Positions 1-10,892 are shown, counted from the first letter of the stretch. The stretch is 64,000 bases of DNA from Takakia lepidozioides (GCA_030704615.1 CM060732.1:78942171-79006170); one strand, 5' to 3'. Numbers and translations are program-made. The notes: generated by a model not told the origin, from the sequence alone.

Positions 1-2
1 GG

Positions 3-104
3 AAGAGAATCAAGAATGTGATTCGGCATACATCATCCTGGAGGGGCAATGCCCGTATTGCCCATCTTAGTGCTGCAGTGGCTGCCAGAAATTTAATCCC
101 CTAA
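3..104 (+). CDS. possible terminal exon of a gene cut by the window edge
   Basis: A short open frame runs in from the window edge and stops at TAA (102-104). Its 33 codons read like protein; the last part is SSWRGNARIAHLSAAVAARN. It could be the last exon of a plus-strand gene lying mostly outside the window, or a transposon coding end. I do not recognise the family. No start, acceptor site or domain is visible, so the call rests only on peptide-like composition. The next 380 bases up to the Josephin gene hold nothing recognisable. Confidence 0.3.
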   Translation, partial: KRIKNVIRHTSSWRGNARIAHLSAAVAARNLIP

Positions 105-483
105 GAACTCATGATAACCGCCATTACACTTAAACAGTACGAGTCGACAACATTATAGACAACCTTATAGACAGACAGACTCCATCTGAGTCCGAAAACT
201 CCAACACACAAGCACAGCCTGTAAGCACTTCCCGTAGCTGCACCCTGACTTAGCTGTTCTTTTTTCTATTTCCCCCACTCAGTTCTCGCAGGTCTGGTCC
301 GAATGATGTGGAAGGTTGAATGTTGGTTGACAGGTCATGGAGGGTGATTGACAAGAGGCACCTGCCACCAATAAGCTAACTATCCTCTTGAAAGCATTGG
401 ATTTGTTCGACAGCAGGACAGAGAGTATCAATTCCCCAGCACTTGGATCAGACTGCAAATTCGAGTTAAACCGGCCCTGGATG

Positions 484-1451
484 TCAGCTCTTTGCCTCAA
501 CTGGAATCTCTGTACTAGGGGCAGGAGCATTCATCACCAGAATAACCTCGCCCCCGTCAGCAAACACTCTGCCAAGGTAGAGCTTCAACTCATTTTCCCC
601 ATTACTGAAAGCCCAGGGGCCAGCAGCATCACTGTCCAGATTGTACCATGTGCCTCGCAAGTTGAGGAGAGTTACCCAGTGCCTACTTTGCCACAGACCC
701 ATCAGTTTCCTACTCCAAAAGTTTACAATGATGCCAAGCAGCCGATCGCCATAGTTTGCAAGCTCTAAGCCCTCCAGTCCTTTGCGGCGATCGAACCAGA
801 CCACCTCCTTCCCTCTTGAAACGAGCGCAGCAATTAGCACGTTAGCATCGTAATTTCCTGTGAGTGTATTTCGGTGTGGCTTGAAGATAAGGGAGAAAAC
901 CTTGTTGAAGCTCTTCTCGACGGACTCCATAGCGGGCAAGTTATCTGCAATCGAATCCAGCTCCTTTCGAGTGAATGCCTTCTCGTTCTGTATCAAAGTC
1001 GATCTTGGATCAACAAAAATTTAAAACGAGAGATAACGAAGTGGTAACTTATTTCAACTATAGGTACCTGCAAGATTGTTTGCATAAAACCCACCCAAGA
1101 ATTATAATGGAAGATTCTGCTACAGCCTCTCAAACTGAGGAAATGGGTCCGGTGACAACCTTTCAAAGAGACATTAGGAGAGCGCTTCATCAGCAAGAAT
1201 AGGCTATCCTCACAAATGGAGCGTTTCTGGTCTTCAGAACTAAATGGTTCTGCCAAGTATGAACATCCTGTTAAAATATAGTAGCATCTCGCGCTAACTT
1301 TGTCTTGAAGAAGAAACTCCTCCATTTGAAGGCCAAACAGTGGGACCGAGGCAGGAGAGCGCACCTGCAACAGATTATTGAGAGCGTGCAAGAGACAGAA
1401 CTGCAGGCGCTGCCTCTCATGGTACATTCTCCCGCCCTCCTCTTCCGCCAT
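484..1451 (-). CDS. JOSL: Josephin-like deubiquitinase (two exons)
   Basis: A cysteine protease of the Josephin family, which removes ubiquitin. Exon 1 is 1451-1365 and exon 2 is 987-484; CAG|GTGCGC joins ACAG|AAC in phase, giving 196 residues, close to plant Josephin-like and human JOSD1/2 proteins and far shorter than ataxin-3. The N-terminal YHERQRLQFCLLHALNNLLQ holds the catalytic Cys19. TGNYDANVLIAAL is the family's central motif. SRHW supplies the catalytic His132, and WYNLDSD the third triad residue (Asn145 or Asp147). No ubiquitin-interacting motif follows, as expected for the short subfamily. ATG 1451 is chosen because it opens the frame directly before the domain; a second in-frame ATG lies 8 codons on. 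The 377-nt intron shows no other feature. The gene looks intact. Confidence 0.93.
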
Positions 1452-2097
1452 ATCCGACGCCAGGATTGTGCGCTAAATACACACGAGAGAACACAAAAAG
1501 GCCACAACTAAACCTTGGTTGAAGGCTGTGGGGCACCATGATAATTCGGTCATAGTATGCCAGCCGCCCAACACAGACTGCCACTGTGTGACGCAGTGTC
1601 AAGGCAGTGTGAGGCAAACTGTGGGACGAGATGGCGGATCCGCGGGGTCTGCAGAGCATTCCACGCCTCGCCTTCCGAGGCTGTGCACTTTGTATGCTCG
1701 TACCTTCATCACTGCATCTCTGTTTTTTTTTTGTTTTTGTTATTTTTGAAAAGATGAGGAAAAAATAACCTCACATGACAGGCCATGGAGGCTGAGGAAA
1801 GGGACGATAGTGCCGCGGGCCGGGGCTGGGCTGCTGGCTCGCCCGCTGCTCCTGCGACGCGCTCCTTTGCGCTCTTGCTGGCTTCTCCTTACCACGTCGC
1901 CTCTTCCTTGGCCCTACCATCAGGCGCTGCCATGTTGCCTCCTCTTGCAACGTGCCAAATTTTCGCCATACAGTAATCGGTGCAGGGTATGGGAAATCCA
2001 GCAAGTCGCCACATATACTGTATGGTGGGATTCATGGATGGATAGATAATGATGTTAAAAATGGATGTAATCCATATTAGGTTCAGCTTTAGGGTTT
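1452..2097. other. 5' flank of the Josephin gene, no other gene
   Basis: This stretch lies upstream of the minus-strand Josephin gene and would contain its promoter and 5' UTR. I see no clear TATA box. A poly-T run is at about 1721-1746 and a GC-rich patch at 1800-1880. The short open frames here have no recognisable domains. Confidence 0.4.
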
Positions 2098-3190
2098 GTC
2101 TCCTCTAGTTCATCGTGTTTGTCTTTGGCATTTCTCTTCTTCTGTAGGGAACTTCTCCATCCCGTCTTTTCGGTGAAGTTCTTGGACTACAAGTTGAGAT
2201 ATGGCTTCCACAATTCTTCTTTGGTGCTTATGATCTTTGTGCTTTGCATTTCTTTTTTTCGTGCTTCAATGCTTTATGTTTTTCATTTTTTTCCTTTGAT
2301 TTTCAACCTTGTTATTCTCTTCTTCATCTTGTATCTCTGTAATATGGATCTTAGGGTATATCTCCACTTGATCGTGTCTTGTTCTTTCACTTTCTTTGTG
2401 GTGGAGTTCTCGCTTCACAAGTTGCTTGATTGTTTTATTTTCATATCTTTAAAGAGGGTTTCAACCTTTGTTATTATCCTCTTTGCTTTGGGTCTCTTCA
2501 TGTTTTAAGTACACTTGTGAATAGATACAAAAGATAATTTATCAACATTCTTCTATGATTCCACTAGGATTGTATATTAAGTCAAATCTAACAAGTTTTA
2601 GTTTAGGGTTTAGGGTTTAAAACCTAATGTTTGCATTGGATATAGTCTTGGATAGTGGATTTCAATACACGAGGTATTTTTAGGTTTATCTCCACTTCAT
2701 TGTGTCTGATTTTTTTAGTTTGTCTTTGGTGAAGTTATCGCTTCACAAGTTGTTTGATTGCTTTATGTTTCTTCTTTCTTCTTTGGGTTTCTCTGATTTG
2801 CTTTGGATCTCTTATGTTTTAAATACACTTGTGAGTAGATACAAAAGATATTTCATCAACATTATTCTAGGATTCTACTAAAATTGTATACTAAGTCAGA
2901 GTTGAGATTTTTTAGTTTAGGGTTTAGGGTTTAAAACCTAATATTTGCATTTGATATAGTCTTGGATATGGGATTTTAATACTGTCACGAGGTATTTTTA
3001 CATTGTGTTTGAAAACTTGAAGCTTTTTTAGATCGCTAGATTATGTTTGAAGATTTAAAGCCTTCATTAGGTTGTTAAAAATTAATTTAGTATGACCGTA
3101 GATTTAGTGTACAACTATATATTATTGATAAAATTTGAGTTTAATTTTGTGGTTTGTTTGGGGTTTGGGGTTTAGATTCATGACTCCTCG
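2098..3190. repeat. AT-rich tandem duplication with telomere-like motifs
   Basis: A ~320-bp unit occurs twice: about 2355-2680 and 2682-3000. Both copies run from a CTCCACTT motif through a CGCTTCACAAGTTG motif and an AGTTTAGGGTTTAGGGTTTA block to GTATTTTTA. Each therefore carries two to three plant telomere-type heptamers (near 2606 and 2918). The part from about 2870 to 3180 is found again, inverted and diverged, at 52230-52540. A 129-codon open frame at 2119-2508 is low-complexity (Phe/Leu/Ser-rich) and I do not treat it as a gene. Confidence 0.7.
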
Positions 3191-3204
3191 CGCCAAAAAA
3201 TAGA

Positions 3205-3565
3205 AACAAATAACTGAAAATGAGAAGTAGATAAGGAGACAGAAAACGGCTACAGAAAATGAGGTAAATACAAGACGAAATACTCTCAAGCGCATTGAGG
3301 AAAACTTGAGATTAAGTTTGAGAGCGAGAGAGAGAGGGTTGGGAAACTAGGTGACATGAGGGCATGTTGGTGCCTCCCATGTCACCTATCGTGTCACCTG
3401 GTTTCCCAACTCTCTCTCTCTCTCTCTCTCCTTCTCAAACTTAATGTCAAGTTTTTCCTCAATGCGCTTGAGAGCATTTCGTCTTGCATTTATTTCATTT
3501 TCTGTCGTCACTTTTTGTCTCGTTATCCACTTCTCATTTTCAGTTCTTTGTTTCCATCGTAACCA
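3205..3565. repeat. foldback element (long inverted repeat)
   Basis: The left arm (about 3205-3368) and right arm (about 3382-3565) are inverted copies of each other. Shared landmarks are TGAAAATGAGAAGTAGATAA against its complement, CAAGACGAAAT against ATTTCGTCTTG, CTCAAGCGCATTGAGGAAAA against its complement, and AGGTGACATGAGG against CCTCCCATGTCACCT. GA/CT microsatellites sit in matching positions. Only a short spacer lies between, so it could form a hairpin of about 150 bp. A single-arm relative occurs at 52080-52220. No coding capacity: this is a foldback or MITE-like structure. Confidence 0.72.
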
Positions 3566-3642
3566 AAGTGTCCACAAAACCCCATAATAAATATGGAGCA
3601 CTAAGAGCTAGTCAAGGATTCCCTCTCCTACACTTGGAGGGT

Positions 3643-4060
3643 TCAAAGGAAAGATAGACCTTGGACCTTCCTTTTTTGAAGATGCGATGGAGATAACATC
3701 CGATTCGTCTCCAGCAGCGGGGGAAAGACGGGTGCTAATCGAGCTACCAACTCGACGGGAGATGGTCGTTCACCTAATGGTTGTATCAAGGTTCTGCTAC
3801 ATAGATGGCCACCCTTTGCCCATGTGTTGTCAAAGGCAGACATTAATTGCTCTCGCCTCCTCTCGGTACTTTTGGAAAGAGCTGCACAAAGGACATTCCA
3901 AGCTTTTCTAGCTTCAGGCAAAATGTCTGAGTGAACTCTAAACAAGATTACCTTTCTGCAGCTTATTTGGCCCTCGTAGACCATTGCACACCTGGATTTC
4001 CATATGTTCCACAGCGTGTGAGCACGCAGAGCAGCCCATACAGGGCATGGACTTCAAGTT
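3643..4060 (-). pseudogene. LINE 3' coding fragment
   Basis: The minus strand encodes a peptide with HTLWNIWKSRC followed by EARKAWNVLC and FDNTWAKGG. The same motif order occurs at the end of the large LINE in this window: STLWHIWKARC near 56370, ARRAWAKLC near 56475, and STWGKNG near 56550. It is therefore the extreme C-terminus of the same kind of non-LTR retrotransposon, ending at the stop at 3643. The reverse transcriptase part is absent, as in a fragment or heavily decayed copy. Divergence from the 56-kb copy is high, so it belongs to another subfamily or an older insertion. Confidence 0.6.
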
Positions 4061-4975
4061 CCAAGAGAGGAGACATTCAAAAGCAGGACAGAGGGAATAT
4101 TAAAGTAGACAGAGTTCCATTTAGCATAAAATAGAAGGACGAGTTGTCACACATATAGAATCTTAGAATCTCTTCTCTAATTCTCATGCAGACAGGGTAC
4201 ACAGGTCTCAACTAGTGCACAACTTTAGGAGGCTCCTACTAATGTTTGCCCCAATTAGAATTCTCTGAAGTAGAAAGTTGTGTATGATACACAGAATTCC
4301 TTGAGAGAGACAATGATAGTTAGTTCCCTCCAAAGGATAATTGTTAACCTAGTCTTCACTTACAGTTAGAACCATGATGATGTGTTCCACTGACTCACTC
4401 TAATGCTAAGGTGGGTGGTTGATGGGCCCAATTCAATTCCATTCAATTCGATATGAAACTCCGTGAACCCCAACAACAGAAGCAGGATGAGGCGGTGGGC
4501 CCCCTTCTAGAAGGCTCCACCACCGCCTTAAGAGAGTATATAAAGAGGGTAAGGGGTATACATTTTACAAGGTGTCTTCTACCTCTTTTTGGTGGGCTCT
4601 GCAAACAGGGTCCCCTTAGAAAATTAAAATTTGGAACTTGAACCATCTTGAAATAAAGAGAAGTGCTACCATAAACATCCCCGCATTACCACCGCAAGTA
4701 CAATTATCTATTTAAATGCCAAGGTAAGGGATAGAGGGGCCGCCAAATCATGTTGACTTAGTTGACTATATGCGTGCCCAATTGTTCATGCCACTTGTGG
4801 ACAATGTTTTGCAATTATGTCGTTAAACGTAGGAAATGTTTTGCATGGGGCTTAGGTGTATTTGATGGTACTTTTTGTATTCACTTCACAATATTCAAAA
4901 CATTGCTCCATAGGCATACGAATAAAACATGGAGAAGCGTGCGGTGTGAAGAATTGAAATATAAGAGCAAGTGAA
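4061..4975. other. intergenic stretch without a recognisable gene
   Basis: No domain-bearing frame is seen. One GC-rich hairpin stands out: GGCGGTGG (4491-4498) pairs with CCACCGCC (4520-4527), with the palindrome CCTTCTAGAAGG between. From about 4975 the dispersed repeat modules of the next feature begin. Confidence 0.4.
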
Positions 4976-7230
4976 ATTTCCTACGCATCCAAGTGTGTCT
5001 CCTATTTGAAGACCCATCTAAGCCCAAGTGCAATCTCCTATGTATCCAAGTGTTTCTCACATGTAGAGGCCCAAGTGCTACCTCCAGTGTCATTTCAACA
5101 CTTAAACACTGTAATTTAGTTGAAATTTCCAAAATTATTCATATTTCTATAATTCTCGGCCCGTAGGTCCAAATTTTGTGAAACCAAGGTGGTCAGTCGT
5201 TAGCCCAAGGGTTCAAATATGTCATCTAAGTCCAAGTGCATATGTATCCAGGTGCATCTCCTATCGAGGCTTCATATATTGATATATCCAATCATTGTCC
5301 CAGGAAAGCCCACTTTGCTATTTTTCACGAATTTCCAGTGACCAAAAGTACTTGAAATTCCATATCTCCCACACCGCAAGTCCAAAAATTATGAGACCAA
5401 GTGCACCCCTACGAGGTTGGGTAGCGCGTGAGCATGCTCACGTGAGCACAAGGGCATATTCCTCGAATTTCCATGAAATTTCCACAGCGAAATGAACTTG
5501 GCGAAACTCAAATTATGCGAAACTTATAACACATAAAGAACAAGTAGCCCCCTATACCTGATGAACATGCATCTTACCCTATAGGCGTGGTTTTTCTCCA
5601 AAACAGATACGAGAGTGGGGTGAGACTTCACCTCAAATTGCAAGTCCTCGCCTATAGCTAATTTCTCACAGGGAAACTCTATACCAAACAACATGAGAAG
5701 AAATCACATTGAAGGATAATTTTGCACAGCGAAACTCTGTACCAACTAGCCTAAATTGGATGTGGGATTGTTGGGTGATGGGATTTCGTATAGAAAGTTT
5801 CGACTCAAGATATATCAGTAAGGGTTTCTCAATGCGAAACCCACCGCTGCATAGGTTTGTGTCCATATCACCAAGTCTTTCTCAAACACCAATAAGGGTT
5901 TCTCAATGCGAAACCCACAGCTGCATAGGTTTGTGTCCATATCACCAAGTATTTCTCAAATATCAGTATGGGTTTCTCAATGCGAAACCCACTGCTACAT
6001 AGGTTTGTGTCCATATCACCAAGTCTTTTCAAATACCAGTAAGGGTTTCTCATTGCCAAAACACCACGCTGCACTGCATCGGTTTGTGCCCATATCACCA
6101 AGTATTTCTCAATGCGAAACTTGTCTGCCGCTATAAGATTAGGTTTTCTGGCTACACTACTGAAGTTTTCGCCTCGCTAAATTGGTGCAGACGTACCGTA
6201 TATATGCACCGGTCTTCTATACCCGCTTATGGTTTTTTCCATTTTGGAAACAAATAACTCTTATGACCAAGGATAAAACTCCCATGACCGTGGGTTGTGC
6301 TCAGGCTATACCAACCCCCCACCCCTACTCATCAAGGGCTTTCCAATGGTACTAAAATCGTGGCCAGAGGCCCCGCGGTTTGGGAGATCTCAACGACACT
6401 ACAAACAATATCGTGAACGTCAATATTTTTAAAACCCAATTTACGTTTACGTCCACGTGCACAAAAGACAATGAAGGGCCAATCATTGCTCCAGGAAAGC
6501 CCAATTTGCAATTTTTCACGAATTTTCAACGACCAAAAGTACTTGAAATTCCATATCTTTCACATCGCAGGTCCAAAAATTATCCGGTGCACCCCTTCTC
6601 ATCAAGGGCTTTCCAACGGCACCAAGCACCAGGGTTGGGGCCCCGCAATTTGGGAAATATCAACGAAAAAACAAAACAAACAAAACAAACAAAACAAAAA
6701 AAAAAAAACTTCTACCTTGCTTCATATATTGTCGTTGGCCCATGTGTGAAGAATTGAAATATAAGACCAATTCCTATGTATCCAAGTGACTCTCCTATGT
6801 TAAGGCCCATCTAAGCTCAAAGCGCAATTATCCCTATGTATCCCAAGTGCGTCTCCCATGTAGAGGCCCAAGTGCGACCTCCAATGTCATTCACTAAATT
6901 GAATTTCAGCGACCAAAAATGTTCATATTTCTATAATTCTCGGCCCGTAGGTCCAAATTTTCTGAAACCAAGATGGTGCACCCCAAGCCCATCGAGGGCT
7001 TTCCAACGCTATCAAAATCGTGACCTCTATCTAAGCCCAAGTGCAACCTCCAGTGTCCTTCCAACACTTGTTTTTGTAATTTTAAAGTTGAATTAATTGT
7101 TTATAATTCCATAAGTCTTAGCTTGTAGGTCCAAATTTTGTGAAACCAAGTCGGTGCACCCCTACTCATCGAGGGCTTTCCAACGGTACTAACATCGTGG
7201 CCAGAGGCCCCACGATTTTGGGTGAAAGCA
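4976..7230. repeat. cluster of dispersed repeat modules
   Basis: Two modules alternate with varying divergence. Module 1 reads like AAGTGCAACCTCCAGTGTC, then CCGTAGGTCCAAATTTTGTG (around 5070-5180, 6850-6965, 7035-7140). Module 2 starts near GCTATTTTTCACGAATTT, continues with AAAAGTACTTGAAATTCCAT and ends in CATCGAGGGCTTTCCAACG (about 5315-5410, 6300-6380, 6505-6660, 6970-7020, 7155-7215). Both recur at 17920-18300. The patchwork suggests degenerate copies of one non-coding mobile family, nested or tandemly rearranged. No transposase is visible. Confidence 0.65.
5820..6112. repeat. tandem ~73-bp repeat, four copies
   Basis: Four consecutive copies carry GGGTTTCTCAATGCGAAACC (a hairpin, GGGTTTC against GAAACCC), then GCATAGGTTTGTGTCCATAT, then CACCAAGTnTTTCTCAAA. 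Copies begin near 5822, 5896, 5969 and 6042. The fourth is diverged and lengthened, and a truncated fifth follows near 6107. The array lies inside the dispersed repeat cluster. Confidence 0.85.
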
Positions 7231-7660
7231 AGTTAGGGGGCTCAGTAGTAAAATTGTAACAACATCATTTTTGCAGTACATACTTACTCTCTATTGACCC
7301 ATACTCTTTATATTCTATGAAAAAGATCAAATGGGACTCATATAGTGCAACATACTTACCCACTTTAAAGCATCATCAGTCAATTCATAAATATTTGGAA
7401 ATATTGGACTTTTGAAAAAGTCGTGGCCAAATGCATTAGTATACAAATGTTATCGTTATGGACTTTTTTCTTTCATGGTACATACCAAAATGAAAAAAAA
7501 AGACTCACTATAAATAAACACTTTTCTTAAAGAAACTGAAATGACAAATCTAATAGATTAATATGCATTTATGTAGATGTCATGTACTTTTAAGTACCCT
7601 AAAAAACAGTGAATTTCCAAATTGTTCTATAGGAGGAAAATGAATGAATTAGAGAAACTC
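7231..7660. other. AT-rich stretch without a gene
   Basis: This AT-rich DNA separates the repeat cluster from the methyltransferase relic. If that gene was ever expressed, its promoter should lie here. I see no strong TATA box or open frame. Confidence 0.4.
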
Positions 7661-7902
7661 CGTCATTGAAAATGCCAGCACCTGATGAAGGTGGGGGACG
7701 AAACTGCGTCGGAGGGCGACTCAGACACTATGGACACAGACGAGCCAGACGTTGTTGCGAAGGAAGCGACGCCGAAGGGGAAGAAGGCTGCGCAAACGGG
7801 GAGGACGGCCGCCATTGTGGCTACATCGAAGGCATCTGGGAGTGCTGCACCCAAAGGACCTAAGGTGATTCTCTTCCTTGGCTTTTTTTTGTGCAGTGTT
7901 CA

Positions 7903-7946
7903 GGGCATGAAAATTGAGTGCGGTGACGCACGCAATTTTCATGCCC
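7903..7946. repeat. palindrome H1, core GCG-GTGA-CGC
   Basis: Perfect 14-bp arms, GGGCATGAAAATTG (7903-7916) against its complement (7933-7946), continue inward to GCG-GTGA-CGC centred at 7924.5. It lies in the first intron of the methyltransferase relic. Confidence 0.9.
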
Positions 7947-8095
7947 TCTTTTCTTCTCTTTTTTGCTTGAACATTCGGAGGAAGACCTGAGTGATGCAGG
8001 CATTGCACAACCTCCAAACATGTAGGTGAGCCTCTCCTCTCTTTTCATCTCCTACAATGGAGGAGGCACGTTCACATTTCTACCCAGTTCCTAAG

Positions 8096-8213
8096 ATGAG
8101 AGACCCAGAAATGAGATAAGGCCATTGAGACAAACCCCAGAAATTACGTGCGTCAACGCACGCAATTTGTGTGTGTTCTTTCAATGACCTTCTCTCATTT
8201 CTGGGTCTCTCAT
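8096..8213. repeat. palindrome H2, 118 bp, core CGTGCG-TCAA-CGCACG
   Basis: Perfect 21-bp outer arms (8096-8116 and 8193-8213; ATGAGAGACCCAGAAATGAG is the first 20 bases) and a perfect inner stem (8147-8162) share one centre at 8154.5. The interval is therefore one imperfect symmetric hairpin. It lies in an intron of the methyltransferase relic. Confidence 0.92.
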
Positions 8214-9726
8214 TACCCTAATCTCTGAAGGGTCAGCCGGGTGAAAGCATGATAATGTGTACCACTGACACTCCTGAAAATGACTAAATTTTGACTGCTG
8301 GCGCGTTACACCACGGCGCGCGGACATGACATGTTGCGGTTGGAACAAGATTTTTGCCATGGGTACATAGAGGGTCAATCTATTTTTTACGTTTCCTTGA
8401 CGGACTCCTGTGGCAGAGAGGTGTTGGTGAACGAGTCCATTGTTGGAGGCTGGGCTCCTATATGACGACAAATCAACGAGGAGTTTGAATCTATCATTTG
8501 CAAGAGGCTCGTCACCCAGCCTTTCTCAGGCAAGATGTTTCATGTCTGGGATGGCAACCACTGATTGTTTGCATGGAGGAACATGATCGAGAGATATCAT
8601 AGCACCGAGGAAGAGTGGCACTATTTTGTGGCCTCAATGGTGCTGGATCCCAAGGGAAACATCACTGCACTTTTGACGGCAATGCATGATGTGAACAAGT
8701 AAGTGTCTTCTTCCCCTTTTATTGTCTGACTTTTTCCCATATTTGATGATATACCACTTAATATGACAGGGGAACCGAAGCCACCCATGTGACAAGGAAC
8801 TTGCTTCACACCCTATTCAGGATCCAGAATATCGGCGAGATGCCCCTCAATTCATTCAAGAGCATCCTGAGTGCGAAGTCCTTCAAGAAATGCATGACAT
8901 CCAAAACGTCAGACACCCGGTACAAGCTGACGAGGGAAGCATTCATGGAGTACGGTTAATATTCCATCACTTGGGCCTTCCATTGTCTGTTGTAATTGTA
9001 AGTAATATATGATCTCATTCCGGATTACGTTTTGCAGCAAGAGATAGCGGAAGCTGGAGAGAGAGGAAAAGCAAAGTACTATTTAAAAAACCCGGAGGGT
9101 ATGAGAACGTCCAAGGGAGTGGCGGAAGCCATAAAATTGCAGATGAATGAGACCCGGAAGAAGCTCATGACCGCTTTCGTGAAGCAGCTAAGAATAGCTG
9201 ACCCTGATTTTGGTCCCGAGTTCCTAAACCAGGTGAGGATCCACTGGAACAATAACACAAAACCGGAGATGACACATAAGAAACTGCACCGGTTGTCAAC
9301 TGTAGTAGTGGACGCAGACCAGAAAGCGAAATGGTTGGAGATTTGGAATTTCGACCCAACTGCCAAGGATACATGCTGCTTCCCTAGGGGGGAAAGAGAT
9401 GAGAACATTGGGCACATCAAACCCTTTAGCGACCAAGTTTTTGATACATGGCTGCACAAAGCCATCTACTGGAGCCAGGTAATCTTTAGGACTTTCTTTG
9501 CTTGAAATGATAGAAATATCTTTCTAGGCATGGACTCTAATCTAGGCATATGTCTCCCAGCAGATTGAAGCTCGTGCAAACAAGGTGCTGGAGAAACAGC
9601 TTCATGATTACAAAATTACGATGACCGTGCCAGAGGACACTCTGGAGGATTACTTGGAACAGTGGAAGGCCACTGCATGGAGCAACTGCTTCTTCAGAGA
9701 GTTTTCCCGAGATGGAGGCATAACTT

Positions 9727-9760
9727 GAAATGAACCTTGTATTAACACGAGGTTGATTTC
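9727..9760. repeat. palindrome H3, core TTGTA-TTAA-CACGA
   Basis: The arms GAAATGAACCTTG and its near complement meet at 9743.5. It is a diverged member of the AATCAACCTTGCG subfamily and overlaps the stop codon ending the ParB-like half. Confidence 0.75.
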
Positions 9761-9920
9761 CGAGAATGTTCATTTGAATGTGACTTGATGTGTTCGCAAA
9801 TGAACAAATGAGTTTGAGGAACAAATGCAACAAATGGTAGATGCACGCACAACACGATTGATGACGTGACATATACTGACAGACATACGACTTCATTTTA
9901 TTATTATTATTATTTTTCTC

Positions 9921-10392
9921 CTGGGGGGTGATGCAAATCAACTTTGCGTTGACGCAACCTTGATTTGAGACATGAAAGCATCATTTTTTGATGATGATGA
10001 TTTTTATTTTTATTTTTTATTTTATTTTTTTCCCCTCCCCTGGGGGTGATGCAAATCAACCTTGCGTTGACGTAACCTTGATTTGAGATGTGAAAAATCA
10101 TTTTTTGAAGATTTGTTTTTTTTTTTCTCCTTGGGGAGTGATGCAAATCAATCTTGCGTGACGCAACCTTGATTTGAGAAATGAAAGCATCATTTTTTGA
10201 AGATTTGTTTTTTTTTTTCCTCCGTGGGGGGTGATGCAAATCAACCTTGCGTTGATGCCACCTTGATTTGAGAAATGAAAGTTGTTGTTGTTGTTGTTGT
10301 TTTTGTTTTGTTTTGTTTTTTTTTTTCCTGGGAGGGTGATGCAAATCAACCTTGCGTTGACGCAACCTTGATTTGAGAAATGAAAGCATCCT
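9921..10392. repeat. five-copy tandem array, each unit with a TTGCGTTGACGCAA-type palindrome
   Basis: Five units begin with GATGCAAATCAACCTTGCGT at about 9930, 10048, 10140, 10233 and 10338, and end with CCTTGATTTGAGAAATGAAA. Each has AAATCAA and TTGCG stems around a central GTTGAC or variant. T-rich or TTG/TTTTG microsatellite spacers set unit length to 92-118 bp. The array sits in the gap between the two halves of the methyltransferase relic. Confidence 0.88.
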
Positions 10393-10824
10393 TTTTTTAG
10401 GACTGTTTTTTGTATTTTGTATGGTTGTTGGCCATGTTGTTCTTCGTTTCGTGTCTTGCATTGCAAGTCTTGCCAACCTGTTCTACACCATGTTTTTTCA
10501 TTAACCGCAAAGACGCTTTAGGGATTTCCTGGTGTTTGTCTGGAGAACGTCTATCAATGAAAAGTGGATGTGAATTCGGGGAAAGGAATTTCGTTAGAAC
10601 AAACTCATTCTCCTTCGTGTTCATTACGCAACATGACATTGTACTATCTGAAATATCTTGTGCCCGTGGACAAAAACCATCCACAAACCACCCGTGATTT
10701 CTCATCCGACCAAGATTTGGATGAGGGATGAGACTTCTCGGAAAATAAAGTTGGCATATCTGGGGCGTGGTAGTCGCTTACAGCTCCGCGGAAATAGATG
10801 GCATCCGTGGAATTAGTTCCTGCA

Positions 10825-10892
10825 CGTGGGAAACCTTGCTGATGTGGTGTGAGTCTGGCTGGGCTCACAGGCTCACGCGCAAGCATTCCCCT
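10825..10892 (+). repeat. partial copy of the GCTCACACGCTCACGCGG module
   Basis: Diverged copy of the module found complete at 17010-17228 and 17760-17919. It shows the order CTGATGTGG, GTGAG, GGGCTCACAGGCTCACGCG, AAGCATTCCCC. Confidence 0.6.

Larger units (their letters stand above)
7685..9728 (+). pseudogene. ParB/sulfiredoxin-like half of a decayed ParB-DNA methyltransferase gene
   Basis: Exons can be followed by splice sites and frame: 7685-7864 (Lys/Ala-rich, acidic start), about 7981-8025, about 8231-8698, 8770-~8956, 9038-9478, 9561-9728. The third holds GKMFHVWDGNH then a TGA, then LFAWRNMIERYH. The DGxHR pattern is the signature of ParB/sulfiredoxin-like domains, and the stop falls where the Arg belongs. 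Downstream exons are long and open, with helical character (ETRKKLMTAFVKQLRIADPD; QIEARANKVLEKQLHDYKIT). In-frame stops at 8023, 8285, 8463 and 8562 and a frame change near 8310 show it is not functional as written. The final TGA (9726-9728) overlaps a palindrome at 9727-9760. The methyltransferase exons downstream are on the same strand, so this is probably the front half of one gene. The ParB assignment rests on one motif. Confidence 0.6.

Noticed and set aside
2119-2508. 129-codon Phe/Leu-rich frame as a membrane protein
   Set aside because: It lies in a T-rich tandem-duplicated repeat, and the second copy does not keep the frame.
10468-10860. Possible coding relic between the two halves of the methyltransferase gene
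   Set aside because: One frame gives plausible-looking peptides but contains six stops in about 115 codons, no better than random sequence.
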